DNA of 64,000 bases, from assembly GCA_947492185.1 (NCBI GenBank), contig CANLMR010000005.1, positions 62,001 through 126,000 of the forward strand. Direction: 5' to 3'. The notes under the pieces are model-generated. The model was not told the DNA's origin. It was given only the letters and a program-made list of their open reading frames with translations, and searched no databases. Each line of letters starts with the position of its first letter. The first letter of the stretch is position 1. The position numbers and the translations under genes are program-made. The DNA comes from an uncultured Tenacibaculum sp. (GTDB lineage Bacteria; Bacteroidota; Bacteroidia; Flavobacteriales; Flavobacteriaceae). This document shows positions 16,806 through 25,974 of this stretch, piece by piece.

Positions 16806-19800
16806 TTTTAGTTTTTGTAGAATCTGGTTTGGTTTTAAAGCTGATAAGCTTTCTTTTCTTTACAATAATACTATCTTTTTTCTCTACTTTCTTCTTTTTC
16901 TTTTTAAAACCTAGTTTTTCACCAAGTTCAGATATATTATTAAAGTTTACTTGATAAGACAAACCTAAACCTTGAGTATACCCTTCATTATCAATGTCAA
17001 ATTGAACATCATTTGGTTTATTGAAGAATGTACCTCTTAATGTACCTTTCTCGTTAAGCAATACTTCTACTTTTACTTCACCTACAACTCCTGTTTGCGC
17101 ATTTCCTCCAACAGGTACTCCTACTCTACCATTTACCAATACTCTATCAGAAATTTGTGTAGAAACAGAAACATCTACCTGATCATCTATAGCATTTTGA
17201 AGTTGATCTACATTTGTCCTATCTCCTTGAACATAACCTAAACCAACTTGAAACTTACCATCCTCTTTATTAATAACACTTGAAAGTATACTTGTAGCTA
17301 CCTGAGCTGCAGTTCCTGTAATACCTTGAGATGCACTATTACCAATGGCTTCTTCATCGTAAAAAGTTCCAAAAGCCATAAGGAATGTAAAGTGTTGCAT
17401 TTTAGTATTTAAATCATTCTCATTTAATTTAAACTCTAATTCAGACGCGACCGTAGAGTTTGCATTCGGGATTTTAATATCAAACTCTTGTTTAGAATTA
17501 AATAATCCTCCTGTAATTTTAGTGTATAAATCTATTGGGATTTTTCTAGTAGAATTAATATTATCTAGTAATTGAGCCGGGTTTGCTTTCGTTTGATATA
17601 TGGCTGTAAGATCTAACTGAGCATTTAAAGGATCTCCAGTCCAAGAAATTGTTCCGCCTCTTTGTACATTAAAAGGTTTACTAATTATACCTCCGTATTT
17701 AAAATTATATACTCCATTTTCAATTGTAATCCCACCATCCATTATAAATTTTCCACGAGTATCAATCTCTATATTCAAATTTCCATTACCGCTTCCTTTT
17801 AAATCACTTCCAGACACTTTATCTATCACAACTTGAGCTACTGCATCTTTAGTAACAGCTAGATTAAAGTTTAAGTTTAAACCTTTAACTTTTTCTATAC
17901 TTAAATCTTCAAGATTTTCGTCCTTTTCGTTTGTCTTAAATCGGATGAGTTTATAGTTATTTACAGTAGAAACCTCATTCAAAGGAATAACAAATAAGGT
18001 TCCTGGTTGCGTAGTTGCATTTACATTAATACTCAGATTACTTGTTAATCCTCTTATTTGAGCATTTCCTCTAATTAACCCTTTACCGTAATAAGGTACT
18101 TCTTCTGCTTCTTTGGTATCTAATACTAATAAATTAGGAGTGTTTATATCTAGCTTCATATACCATTTTTCAAAATCTTGATGTGTAATACTTCCCGATA
18201 AATATCCTTTAGTATCAAACTTGGTATCTTGCAACACCATATTTCCTATTAGAAAAGATTGATCATAAAGCCTAATATTAGTATTATCAACAAAATCGAA
18301 ATCGACATTTAAGTATGGGAATGTTAACCCAGCATCTTGTAACGATATACCACCTCTAAAAACAGGACTTTTTGCTGCGCCTTTAGCTGTAAAGTCACCA
18401 GACAATCTTCCTCGAATATTAGAGATTACATCTCCTCCAAATTCACTAAATCCATTTAATTCGTATTCCTTGAATTTAATATTTAAATCTACCTCTGCCT
18501 CTTGCTTAGAAAAATCTAATCCCCCAACAATGTTTACATTATCAAATTCATAGTCACGAAGTGACATATCTACTTTATATTTATTTAATGAGTTTTCTCC
18601 TTCAATTTTCATTTTTAATGTACCTTGAGAGAAATCATTTACTATTACATCATTTACAGTAATATCAGCAATAGGTTCTATTAAACTTCCTTCCTCTTTT
18701 AATGATACATTTCCGTTTAATAAACCAGATAGAGATAAATTTTCAATTTCAGGTAAAATACCAACCAACTCTACATTTGTGAAATTAGCCTTTAAATCTT
18801 TCTGATTTTTCCCCAATAAGCTACCTTCAAACTCTATTTTTTGTTCTCCTGAAATTAATTCAAAAGGACTAAACACAAAATGATTTCGTGTAATATCAAA
18901 AGCTACTTTATTGTTATTATTTCCATTAGGATTAATTATCCAATCGTAGTTATTATGATTAAAAGTAGATCTTTGTAAACCAACAACTGATTCATGATTT
19001 TCATCTATCGTATAGAAGAAATCCATATCAAAATCCTCAGTTAGTTTTTTACCTCCTTTAAAAGTTGATTTAAAAAACAACGTATCATTTGCAGTTCTAT
19101 TGATAAGATTTAGCTTACCTAAATCGTAATATTTATTTTTTATTTCTCCAGCGGTTAAGTGGGTATTGTATAATTTGTTTTTATTGTCAATCCTTAAAAC
19201 TATATCTTTAATTAAATTGTCATAAGCATTTACATCAGGAGAACTAAAAGTAAGTTTTACTTCATTATTATTTGAATCTACTTTTCCTTTTATTCTAGTA
19301 TTATTACCAATTGATATTTTAGGTAAAAAAACATCTACAATTTGATTATAAATTCTAAAATCGAATTTAATAAACTGATTAGGACCTACTGGTAGTGGTT
19401 CATAGTTTGTGTAAACACTACCTAAAGCATTTTGAAAAACTGGAACTACATCTTTAAAAACAAATTTCCCTTCTAATTTACCTTGAACAATATCTTTAGA
19501 ATTTACTTCAATGGTTTTGATACTGTCTTTTAATGAGGAATTAACTTGAAAATCTTTAAATGAAAATGTTTTGTTTTCATTTGTGTATACTAAGTTTTTA
19601 AATGATGCTTTCCCAACAATATTATCAAGGGTATTACCAACTACATCTAACTTCACGTCTCCTTTAATCACAGAAATACTATCTCTATCGAAAAGGTTTG
19701 TCTTTTTTAAATCTAATTTATCTATATCTGCTGTAAAATCAAACTTATTTACATCTGTAGAAAAATCTGCTAAACCTTTAAATTCTAGTTTAAAATTTTC

Positions 19801-21225
19801 GTCTTCAGATTTTAAATAACCATCAAATTTTTTATTCTGAAATTGACCATTCACAGTTAAGTTTTCATAAGTATACCCTTTAAAATTTAGTTTAGACACA
19901 TTACCGATAATTACTGAATTAATATTGTCTACATTAAAACCTCTACCTTTAACATCTGCCTTTAATGATACTTTCCCTAAATCTTTATCATCAGTTATTT
20001 CAGCTAAATCTAAATCAATAAATTCTATTTCTCCATTATATGTAGCATTGTCTATATTGTCAATATTTGTGAATTGTAAATCAGAAACCGTACTACCTAC
20101 TTCAGAAGACAGAGATAATGTCGCATCCATTAATTCTGGTGTAAGTTTTATTAAGCCAGATATAGAAAATTTCCCTAAACGTTTAAAACTTGTTGGTAAT
20201 GTTTTTCCCAATACATTTGGTAATAAACTTTTTAATTGGTTATAATTAGAAGAAACTTTAGAAAGGTCTGCATCGAAAACAAAACCTCTTTCTGAATTAA
20301 AAACATTAACAAATCCCATATCTCCTCTAACAACTAAACCATTTTTAGAGTACATATTTAGATTAGGAGTACTAAAATTATTTAAGGTTCCGTTAAATCT
20401 ACCTGTAAAAAACATTTTATCGTTTCCTCTAATCTCATCATAAAATTTATGGATGTCTTTTACTGAAAGTTCGCTCTTTTTAAAATTAGCTTTTAATTTA
20501 ACTCTATCAGTAAAACTTGAAAAATCTTCTCGTTTATAATTAAATTCTAAATTTCCTTTTAATTTTGATTCATTATCGGTAATTATAGACAAATCTTTAA
20601 ACACCATTTGCGTCTTACTATAAGAAAAATCCGTGGTAAGATTTGTTACATAAACATCTCTATTGTCTTTCAAGAAAAGTCCTCTGATTTTAGCATACAC
20701 ATTTGGCCCAACTACTGAAAAATCTTGAATACTTCCTCCCGCATTATATGCTGCATATTGCAAAGGTTCTTTCCTATCAAAATCGTATAATTTAAAGTTT
20801 AAATTATCTACATAAATATTCTTTGTTTTTAAAATAAAAGGAGTTTTACTTTTTATTGTATCCTTCTCATCATCAAACGTATCTATAAACACTGATAAAT
20901 TATCATCTTCCTCTCCTTTATATTTTTTCATATAAAAATCAACACCACTAAGAGTAATATCCCCTAAATCAACTTCATTATCCATTACTTTTTTCACATT
21001 CTTAATTGATGTTTTTAAGCTCTGAATGAAGATTAAGGTGTCATTGTGGTGATCTCTTATTTCTATATCTTTTAAATTAACATTTCCTAAAAGAGATAAA
21101 TCTAGTTTTTTAACAATGATGTTTGTATCATAATCATCATTAATACGCTCTGTAGCTATTTTTGCTAATTTACTTTGAACAAAAGGAGTTGATAAAATTA
21201 AAATCAAAAGCAATAGTAGAATCAC
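16789..21225 (-). CDS. tamB: Translocation and assembly module subunit TamB (AsmA-like, DUF490)
   Basis: 1478 residues. An N-terminal hydrophobic anchor (LLLLLILILSTPFVQSKLAKI) is followed by a very long beta-strand-rich periplasmic part and a C-terminal TamB/DUF490 domain (about residues 1000-1440, with GLIRGNAQIRGLTSNLSINVNA and GGTISWTGDPLNAQLDLTAIYQT). TamB-type proteins bridge the envelope and act in outer-membrane protein or phospholipid transport. The first usable start codon is GTG at 21225; the frame stays open upstream to a stop at 21292-21294 and encodes a positively charged stretch (KIIKKAGKIVFRILR) that would normally precede this anchor. The true start may therefore be a non-canonical codon upstream. 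Confidence 0.9.
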   Translation of the reverse strand: MILLLLLILILSTPFVQSKLAKIATERINDDYDTNIIVKKLDLSLLGNVNLKDIEIRDHHNDTLIFIQSLKTSIKNVKKVMDNEVDLGDITLSGVDFYMKKYKGEEDDNLSVFIDTFDDEKDTIKSKTPFILKTKNIYVDNLNFKLYDFDRKEPLQYAAYNAGGSIQDFSVVGPNVYAKIRGLFLKDNRDVYVTNLTTDFSYSKTQMVFKDLSIITDNESKLKGNLEFNYKREDFSSFTDRVKLKANFKKSELSVKDIHKFYDEIRGNDKMFFTGRFNGTLNNFSTPNLNMYSKNGLVVRGDMGFVNVFNSERGFVFDADLSKVSSNYNQLKSLLPNVLGKTLPTSFKRLGKFSISGLIKLTPELMDATLSLSSEVGSTVSDLQFTNIDNIDNATYNGEIEFIDLDLAEITDDKDLGKVSLKADVKGRGFNVDNINSVIIGNVSKLNFKGYTYENLTVNGQFQNKKFDGYLKSEDENFKLEFKGLADFSTDVNKFDFTADIDKLDLKKTNLFDRDSISVIKGDVKLDVVGNTLDNIVGKASFKNLVYTNENKTFSFKDFQVNSSLKDSIKTIEVNSKDIVQGKLEGKFVFKDVVPVFQNALGSVYTNYEPLPVGPNQFIKFDFRIYNQIVDVFLPKISIGNNTRIKGKVDSNNNEVKLTFSSPDVNAYDNLIKDIVLRIDNKNKLYNTHLTAGEIKNKYYDLGKLNLINRTANDTLFFKSTFKGGKKLTEDFDMDFFYTIDENHESVVGLQRSTFNHNNYDWIINPNGNNNNKVAFDITRNHFVFSPFELISGEQKIEFEGSLLGKNQKDLKANFTNVELVGILPEIENLSLSGLLNGNVSLKEEGSLIEPIADITVNDVIVNDFSQGTLKMKIEGENSLNKYKVDMSLRDYEFDNVNIVGGLDFSKQEAEVDLNIKFKEYELNGFSEFGGDVISNIRGRLSGDFTAKGAAKSPVFRGGISLQDAGLTFPYLNVDFDFVDNTNIRLYDQSFLIGNMVLQDTKFDTKGYLSGSITHQDFEKWYMKLDINTPNLLVLDTKEAEEVPYYGKGLIRGNAQIRGLTSNLSINVNATTQPGTLFVIPLNEVSTVNNYKLIRFKTNEKDENLEDLSIEKVKGLNLNFNLAVTKDAVAQVVIDKVSGSDLKGSGNGNLNIEIDTRGKFIMDGGITIENGVYNFKYGGIISKPFNVQRGGTISWTGDPLNAQLDLTAIYQTKANPAQLLDNINSTRKIPIDLYTKITGGLFNSKQEFDIKIPNANSTVASELEFKLNENDLNTKMQHFTFLMAFGTFYDEEAIGNSASQGITGTAAQVATSILSSVINKEDGKFQVGLGYVQGDRTNVDQLQNAIDDQVDVSVSTQISDRVLVNGRVGVPVGGNAQTGVVGEVKVEVLLNEKGTLRGTFFNKPNDVQFDIDNEGYTQGLGLSYQVNFNNISELGEKLGFKKKKKKVEKKDSIIVKKRKLISFKTKPDSTKTKNEQKN

Positions 21226-21365
21226 AATGACTCTAAGAATACGAAATACTATTTTACCTGCTTTTTTAATGATTTTTGTTAAGAAATTAGATTATAAAAA
21301 TCTACAAAAATTTTGCCTAAACGCAAAGAAACACCAATTTTAACGAATATCTAACGTATTATGGA

Positions 21366-21373
21366 TATTTTTG
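21366..21373 (+). promoter_or_regulatory. Promoter -7 box of tsaD
   Basis: TATTTTTG matches TAnnTTTG exactly and lies 20 nt before the TTG start codon, leaving a leader of only about 15 nt. Confidence 0.55.
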
Positions 21374-21393
21374 CACTTCAAAATCTTAAATAA

Positions 21394-22422
21394 TTGGAAA
21401 AAAAAGAGGTTTACATTTTAGCGATAGAAAGTTCTTGTGATGATACTAGTGCTGCTGTATTACAAAATGATGAAGTTCTTAGTAATATAATTGCTAATCA
21501 AGAGGTTCATTCTAAATATGGAGGTGTAGTTCCTGAGTTAGCTTCTAGAGCACATCAACAAAATATTGTTCCTGTTGTTCAACAAGCAATTGAGCAAGCT
21601 GGAATTACCAAGCAAGATTTAAGTGCCATTGCTTTTACCAGAGGACCAGGTTTAATGGGTTCACTTTTAGTAGGCACTTCTTTCGCTAAATCTTTAGCAC
21701 TAGGGCTTAATATTCCTTTGATAGATGTAAACCATATGCAAGCGCATATTTTAGCTCATTTTATAAAAGAAGACGATTGTAAAATTCCTCCATTTCCTTT
21801 TATTTGCCTCACTATTAGTGGTGGTCATACTCAAATTGTAAAAATCACCAATCATTTTGAGATGGAAGTACTAGGAGAAACTATTGATGATGCTGTTGGT
21901 GAGGCTTATGATAAATCTGCCAAAATTTTAGGTCTTCCCTATCCTGGAGGACCGTTAGTTGATAAATATGCTCAACAAGGAAACCCTAAAGCTTTTTCTT
22001 TTACACAACCTAAAGTTGGGGATTTAGAATTTAGTTTTAGCGGATTAAAAACCCAGATCCTTTATTTTATTCAAAAAAATGTAAGAGAGAATCCAGATTT
22101 TATTAAAGAAAACTTAGTTGACATTTGTGCTTCTATTCAATATACTATTGTTGAAATTTTAATGAAGAAAATTAAAAATGCAGTAAAACAAACTGGAATA
22201 AAAAATATTGCGATTGCGGGTGGAGTTTCTGCTAATTCAGAAATCAGAAAACGTTTGAATGAAGCAGATAAACATTGGGGATGGAATACATACATCCCAA
22301 AATTTCAATATACTACTGACAATGCTGCAATGATTGGAATTGCTGGTTATTTAAAGTTTTTAAATAACAATTATTCTGATATATCTATAGCAGCCAAAGC
22401 ACGATTAAAAGTAACCGAATAA
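21394..22422 (+). CDS. tsaD: tRNA N6-adenosine threonylcarbamoyltransferase TsaD
   Basis: 342 residues. It transfers the threonylcarbamoyl group to A37 of ANN-decoding tRNAs with TsaB and TsaE. Motifs: AIESSCDDTSAA at the N-terminus, metal ligands in HMQAHILAHF, TISGGHTQIV, GEAYDKSAKILGLPYPGG, and IAGGVSANSEIR, with a final metal-ligand Asp in TTDNAAMIG. The start is TTG: an in-frame TAA (21391-21393) directly precedes it and no ATG or GTG occurs before the conserved motif. It is divergent from tamB and ends in a strong terminator. Confidence 0.96.
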   Translation: MEKKEVYILAIESSCDDTSAAVLQNDEVLSNIIANQEVHSKYGGVVPELASRAHQQNIVPVVQQAIEQAGITKQDLSAIAFTRGPGLMGSLLVGTSFAKSLALGLNIPLIDVNHMQAHILAHFIKEDDCKIPPFPFICLTISGGHTQIVKITNHFEMEVLGETIDDAVGEAYDKSAKILGLPYPGGPLVDKYAQQGNPKAFSFTQPKVGDLEFSFSGLKTQILYFIQKNVRENPDFIKENLVDICASIQYTIVEILMKKIKNAVKQTGIKNIAIAGGVSANSEIRKRLNEADKHWGWNTYIPKFQYTTDNAAMIGIAGYLKFLNNNYSDISIAAKARLKVTE

Positions 22423-22423
22423 A

Positions 22424-22457
22424 AAAAAGGCGAACCTTAAAGTTCGCCTTTTCCTTT
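22424..22457. terminator. Bidirectional hairpin terminator
   Basis: Arms AAGGCGAAC and GTTCGCCTT around CTTAAA, flanked by A- and T-runs. It lies between convergent tsaD and the redoxin gene. Confidence 0.9.
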
Positions 22458-22473
22458 TTATATATAACTCTAG

Positions 22474-23088
22474 TTATTTTGCTACCTTTATAGAGCAACC
22501 TATAGCTTTAGTTTCAGTTTGTCTTGGTGACTTACCTGCTAATAAATCATCTACTGCATTTTCCACATATAAAGTATTAACGCTAGAAGCATCTCTTGCA
22601 TTATCATCGATTGCCCCAATATAAGAAAGAACAAAATCCTTTTTATCATTCTTTAAAATAAATACATGTGGTGTGCGTGTTGCTCCAAATTTTGGAAATA
22701 CCTTTTGGCCATCATCAAACAAATAAGGAAATGTAAAACCTTTCTCTTTTGCTCTTTCTTTCATAGAATCGAAATCATCTCCCATTGAAACCGCAGGATC
22801 ATTTGGGTTTATTGCTACTACTGGATATCCTTTAGTTTTATACTTTTTATCTAATGCTATAATTCTATCTTCATACATTTTAGAATATGGACAATGATTA
22901 CATGTAAACACTACAACCACACCATTAACATCATTATAGTCACTTAAAGAAACCATTTTTCCATCAATGTTTTTTAATGTAAAGTTATCTACTTTATCTC
23001 CTATTTTATATCCTTTTTTTGCTTTTGTTGTAAAAGCAACAGTAAGGGCTAAAACTGCTAATACTAATATTGATTTTAAAGCTTTCAT
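22474..23088 (-). CDS. Exported thioredoxin-fold (redoxin/AhpC-TSA type) protein
   Basis: 204 residues. A signal peptide (MKALKSILVLAVLALTVAFT) precedes a redoxin domain starting GDKVDNFTLKNIDGKMVSLSDY. The active site is TCNHCPYSKMYEDR, a CxxC variant (CNHC). Later motifs are FPYLFDDGQKVFPKFGATRTPHVFIL with the cis-proline. This CNHCPY subgroup is common in Bacteroidota and poorly characterised; thiol-disulfide exchange in the periplasm is the likely role. It follows the TlpA-like lipoprotein gene by 6 bp, so both are probably one operon. Confidence 0.88.
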   Translation of the reverse strand: MKALKSILVLAVLALTVAFTTKAKKGYKIGDKVDNFTLKNIDGKMVSLSDYNDVNGVVVVFTCNHCPYSKMYEDRIIALDKKYKTKGYPVVAINPNDPAVSMGDDFDSMKERAKEKGFTFPYLFDDGQKVFPKFGATRTPHVFILKNDKKDFVLSYIGAIDDNARDASSVNTLYVENAVDDLLAGKSPRQTETKAIGCSIKVAK

Positions 23089-23094
23089 TTTTAT

Positions 23095-23634
23095 TTAATT
23101 TATAAATTTTTGTAATTCTTGATTAAGTTCATTGTAATTAAAAGATCTTTCATAAAACGATCTTTTATTTTTATTGTAAATAATTGTAGCTGGTATTGCA
23201 CCAGACCAACTTTTATCTATTCCATTAATCCATTTATTTTGATCTGGATCATCTAAAACAATCACTTCAGGTTCTAATTTATTATTTTTTATAAATGGAA
23301 GTAATTGACTTTCTATTTCATTAGGAAAATCTAAACTAACTAATAATACTTCTACTTGTTTTGTTTTATTTTCCTCATAAATTTTTTCAAAAGCAGGAAG
23401 CTCTTCTACACAAGGTTTACACCAAGTAGCCCAAAAGTTAACAACGTGAGTTTTATCATCATTTTTTTCTAGATAAGGTTTTAACTCATCAAAATTTAAA
23501 ACTTTTACAGCTTCTGTATTTTGACTAATAATTTTCTTAACTTTTTTTTCCTCTTGAGCTTCCACTTTCTTTTCTTTTTTACAAGAAAATAAGAAAACTG
23601 ACAATAGTAATAGTATGCTTATTTTTATATTCAT
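23095..23634 (-). CDS. TlpA-like thiol-disulfide reductase lipoprotein
   Basis: 179 residues. The lipoprotein signal ends LFSC with Cys18. The thioredoxin-like domain carries VNFWATWCKPCVEELPAFEKIYEE (active-site CKPC) and SGAIPATIIYN with the cis-proline. Proteins of this type keep periplasmic cysteines reduced, for example for cytochrome maturation, though no such genes are near. It forms an operon with the downstream redoxin. Confidence 0.92.
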   Translation of the reverse strand: MNIKISILLLLSVFLFSCKKEKKVEAQEEKKVKKIISQNTEAVKVLNFDELKPYLEKNDDKTHVVNFWATWCKPCVEELPAFEKIYEENKTKQVEVLLVSLDFPNEIESQLLPFIKNNKLEPEVIVLDDPDQNKWINGIDKSWSGAIPATIIYNKNKRSFYERSFNYNELNQELQKFIN

Positions 23635-23690
23635 CTTGTTAAAATTAATGAATGCAATAGTTTCAAAAAGAAATATTAACTTTTTTTAAC

Positions 23691-23718
23691 TAAAAAAGAT
23701 CTCTAAAAAGAGATCTCT
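23691..23718 (-). terminator. Hairpin terminator after the S1/P1 nuclease
   Basis: Read on the minus strand, AGATCTCT, a T-rich loop and AGAGATCT are followed by a T-run. It ends the nuclease gene and insulates the TlpA-redoxin pair. Confidence 0.75.
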
Positions 23719-23741
23719 TACTAAACAATGTATTTTAATTT

Positions 23742-24524
23742 TTAATTAAAGATTTCGTTTAACAACTTAGCAAGCCTCAAACCACCTTTTTGTAATTGTT
23801 CTCTAACTATTGGGAAATGCACATAAGAATACCTGTATCTCAGTTTATCACCTATCTCCGCAGATTTATAAACCTTTTTAGTTAACTGATGAGATTCTTT
23901 AACCCAATCTAACAATGTTCCATTTTGAATTTCTTTAATTTGATGTTTTGAAAGGTCTTTTGCGTTATTTGCCAATTCTACATAACTCATTCCCCATTGA
24001 TCTATCATATCTTCATCCCAAACTCTATGCAAATTAGAACCTCTACCATGCCATTGAACTTGTATTGTGTTTCCTCCTTTATCTTCTCTCCTTCCTATGT
24101 GTAAAGGCTGATGTAAATCACCAATTAAATGTACTAACATTTTTAAATGAAATCTTTTATCTTCTATACTAGCATTTTTATCTTTTAAAACCTTAATACA
24201 AAAATTAACACCAGTAACTAAATCTCCTTTTGGATTTTTATCTGCAGTTTCATATTCTGTATCTAATGGCATATTAACATAATGCCAACTGTAGTATTTT
24301 CTGTAGTTCCTATCCGATTTAATTTCATCAGCATAAGTAGAAACAAATGCTAAACTTTCACCTTGAAGTAATTCATTTATTTTCTTTTTAGCCTTTCTTG
24401 TAAGGTGTTTTTCTGCAATTTTCCCTGTTGCTCTATGACCAGTTGGCCCCCAAGTATCAGTTACTGAAAAAACTGATAATGAAATTAGTAAAAATGTTAT
24501 CGCCGCAATGTTTTTTATCCTCAT
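23742..24524 (-). CDS. S1/P1-type nuclease, secreted
   Basis: 260 residues with an N-terminal signal (about 22 residues). The mature chain begins near W-G-P-T-G-H-R, the tryptophan and first histidine that ligate the tri-zinc site of S1/P1 nucleases. Other ligand motifs are YADEI, WHYVN, HLIGDLHQPLHIG and GGNTIQVQW...NLHRVWDEDMI. The family degrades single-stranded nucleic acid and 3'-nucleotides; outside the cell it would scavenge phosphate and nucleosides. It is monocistronic between its terminator and the divergent SPFH module. Confidence 0.93.
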   Translation of the reverse strand: MRIKNIAAITFLLISLSVFSVTDTWGPTGHRATGKIAEKHLTRKAKKKINELLQGESLAFVSTYADEIKSDRNYRKYYSWHYVNMPLDTEYETADKNPKGDLVTGVNFCIKVLKDKNASIEDKRFHLKMLVHLIGDLHQPLHIGRREDKGGNTIQVQWHGRGSNLHRVWDEDMIDQWGMSYVELANNAKDLSKHQIKEIQNGTLLDWVKESHQLTKKVYKSAEIGDKLRYRYSYVHFPIVREQLQKGGLRLAKLLNEIFN

Positions 24525-24596
24525 TCTAAATATGTTTTCGGTGCTAAAGTAGAAAATATTTATCTCAAATATTTGTTAAATCAAAAAAAAATATAA

Positions 24597-24604
24597 TATA
24601 TTTG
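24597..24604 (+). promoter_or_regulatory. Promoter -7 box of the SPFH module
   Basis: TATATTTG matches TAnnTTTG exactly; a TTG at 24573-24575 stands 21 nt upstream as -33. Its last base is the first base of the GTGATATCA palindrome, so a bound repressor would cover the transcript start. Confidence 0.6.
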
Positions 24605-24624
24605 TGATATCAAAATAATATCAT
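24604..24624. promoter_or_regulatory. Candidate operator 1 of the SPFH/Arc-like module
   Basis: GTGATATCA (24604-24612), followed after 4 nt by ATATCA, forms an imperfect inverted repeat directly after the -7 box. The same 9-mer lies before the Arc-like gene at 26689-26697. Inference: the binding site of the ribbon-helix-helix protein encoded by the module. Confidence 0.45.
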
Positions 24625-24640
24625 ATTAAAATTTTAGTTT

Positions 24641-25501
24641 ATGGAATCAGAAAAAAACATCAAACCAGCTAATGGATATTTAATGCTAACAATATTCTTT
24701 ATCTTATTCTTTGGAAGTATTGCAGCAGCAATTAAATTAGAGAAACCCATTTTTTTAATAATCACTTTTATAGCAATAGTATTGTCATTCGGTTTTATTC
24801 TTGTTAACCCGAATACATCTAAAGTTGTATTACTATTTGGAAAGTACATAGGAACTATAAAACAAAATGGCTTATACTGGGCGAATCCATTTTACACAAA
24901 AAGAAAGATTTCATTAAGAGCTAGTAACTTTGATAGTGAGCGCTTGAAAGTAAATGATAAATTAGGAAACCCAGTAATGATTAGTACTATTTTAGTTTGG
25001 AGAGTAACAGACACTTATAAAGCTGCATTTGATGTAGATAACTATGAAAACTTTGTTCGAGTACAAACAGATGCTGCTGTTAGAAAGTTAGCTAGTATGT
25101 ATCCTTATGATAATTTTGCAGATGAAGGGCATGAAGAAGATATTACCTTACGCTCTAGTGTTAATGAGGTAAGCGAAACTTTAGAGAAAGAATTAGAAGA
25201 ACGATTAGCTATTGCGGGTATTGAAGTATTAGAAGCAAGAATTGGATATTTAGCATATGCACAAGAAATTGCAAATGCTATGTTAAAAAGGCAGCAAGCT
25301 ACAGCTATAGTTGCTGCTAGACATAAAATTGTTGAAGGTGCTGTAAGTATGGTTGAAATGGCTTTAGAAGAGTTAAACAAAAAAGAAATTGTAGAACTTG
25401 ATGAGGAGCGTAAAGCTGCTATGGTTAGTAATTTAATGGTTATTCTTTGCGGAGATAAAGATGCTTCTCCGGTATTAAATACAGGAACTTTAAGTCATTA
25501 A
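24641..25501 (+). CDS. SPFH/band-7 domain membrane protein
   Basis: 286 residues. Two N-terminal hydrophobic segments (about 13-32 and 35-55) precede a band-7 domain (NPNTSKVVLLFGKYIGTIKQNGLYWANPF ... ISTILVWRVTDTYKAAFDVDNYENFVRVQTDAAVRKLA), then a helical stretch that probably oligomerises. The family builds ring-like or caged scaffolds in the membrane and controls proteases or local lipid environment; no NfeD or FtsH partner is adjacent. The next gene starts after 3 bp. The shared operator suggests control by the Arc-like protein at the end of the cluster. Confidence 0.9.
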   Translation: MESEKNIKPANGYLMLTIFFILFFGSIAAAIKLEKPIFLIITFIAIVLSFGFILVNPNTSKVVLLFGKYIGTIKQNGLYWANPFYTKRKISLRASNFDSERLKVNDKLGNPVMISTILVWRVTDTYKAAFDVDNYENFVRVQTDAAVRKLASMYPYDNFADEGHEEDITLRSSVNEVSETLEKELEERLAIAGIEVLEARIGYLAYAQEIANAMLKRQQATAIVAARHKIVEGAVSMVEMALEELNKKEIVELDEERKAAMVSNLMVILCGDKDASPVLNTGTLSH

Positions 25502-25504
25502 AAA

Positions 25505-25972
25505 ATGGGGAGACATCAATTCAGCTTCACTTTACTCGATGGTTCAATTAGCATTGATAATGAAAGTTTGAAAATTCATAAAAAAGGAGGTTTTACTAAA
25601 CAACTTAGAGAGAAAGGTTGGTTATTGCTTATAGCTATTCTAATAACATATAAAGGACAAAAAAACATTTTTGCAAATGAATTAAATTCAACAAAAAACT
25701 ATTTAAGCTTTACACTAAGCATAGTTATGATTTTAATTATAATAGCTCTTACATTGTTTTATGTGTTCAAGTATAATTGGAATGACACAATCAGTATTAA
25801 CAAGATAGAAACCATTGAAAAAGAAGAAAATGATAGTGAGGTTGAATTGAATATAATAACTTCTAATAAAAGAGAAAAAAGTATAAAATTTAGAACTTTA
25901 GAAAATCAGGTCAGTCCTTTTATAGAGGCTTTGCTAAAAAGAAACTCAAGAATTATCATTAAAAATTTATAA
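25505..25972 (+). CDS. Small two-helix membrane protein of the SPFH module
   Basis: 155 residues, not assigned to a named family. An N-terminal region of about 45 residues resembles a short beta-rich domain (FSFTLLDGSISIDNESLKIHKKGG). Two hydrophobic segments follow (about 42-58 and 72-96), then a hydrophilic C-terminal part (ISINKIETIEKEENDSEVELNII) that could be a PH-like fold. It is packed between the SPFH gene (3 bp) and the DUF4177 gene (2 bp), so co-translation is likely. Confidence 0.7.
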   Translation: MGRHQFSFTLLDGSISIDNESLKIHKKGGFTKQLREKGWLLLIAILITYKGQKNIFANELNSTKNYLSFTLSIVMILIIIALTLFYVFKYNWNDTISINKIETIEKEENDSEVELNIITSNKREKSIKFRTLENQVSPFIEALLKRNSRIIIKNL

Positions 25973-25974
25973 CT

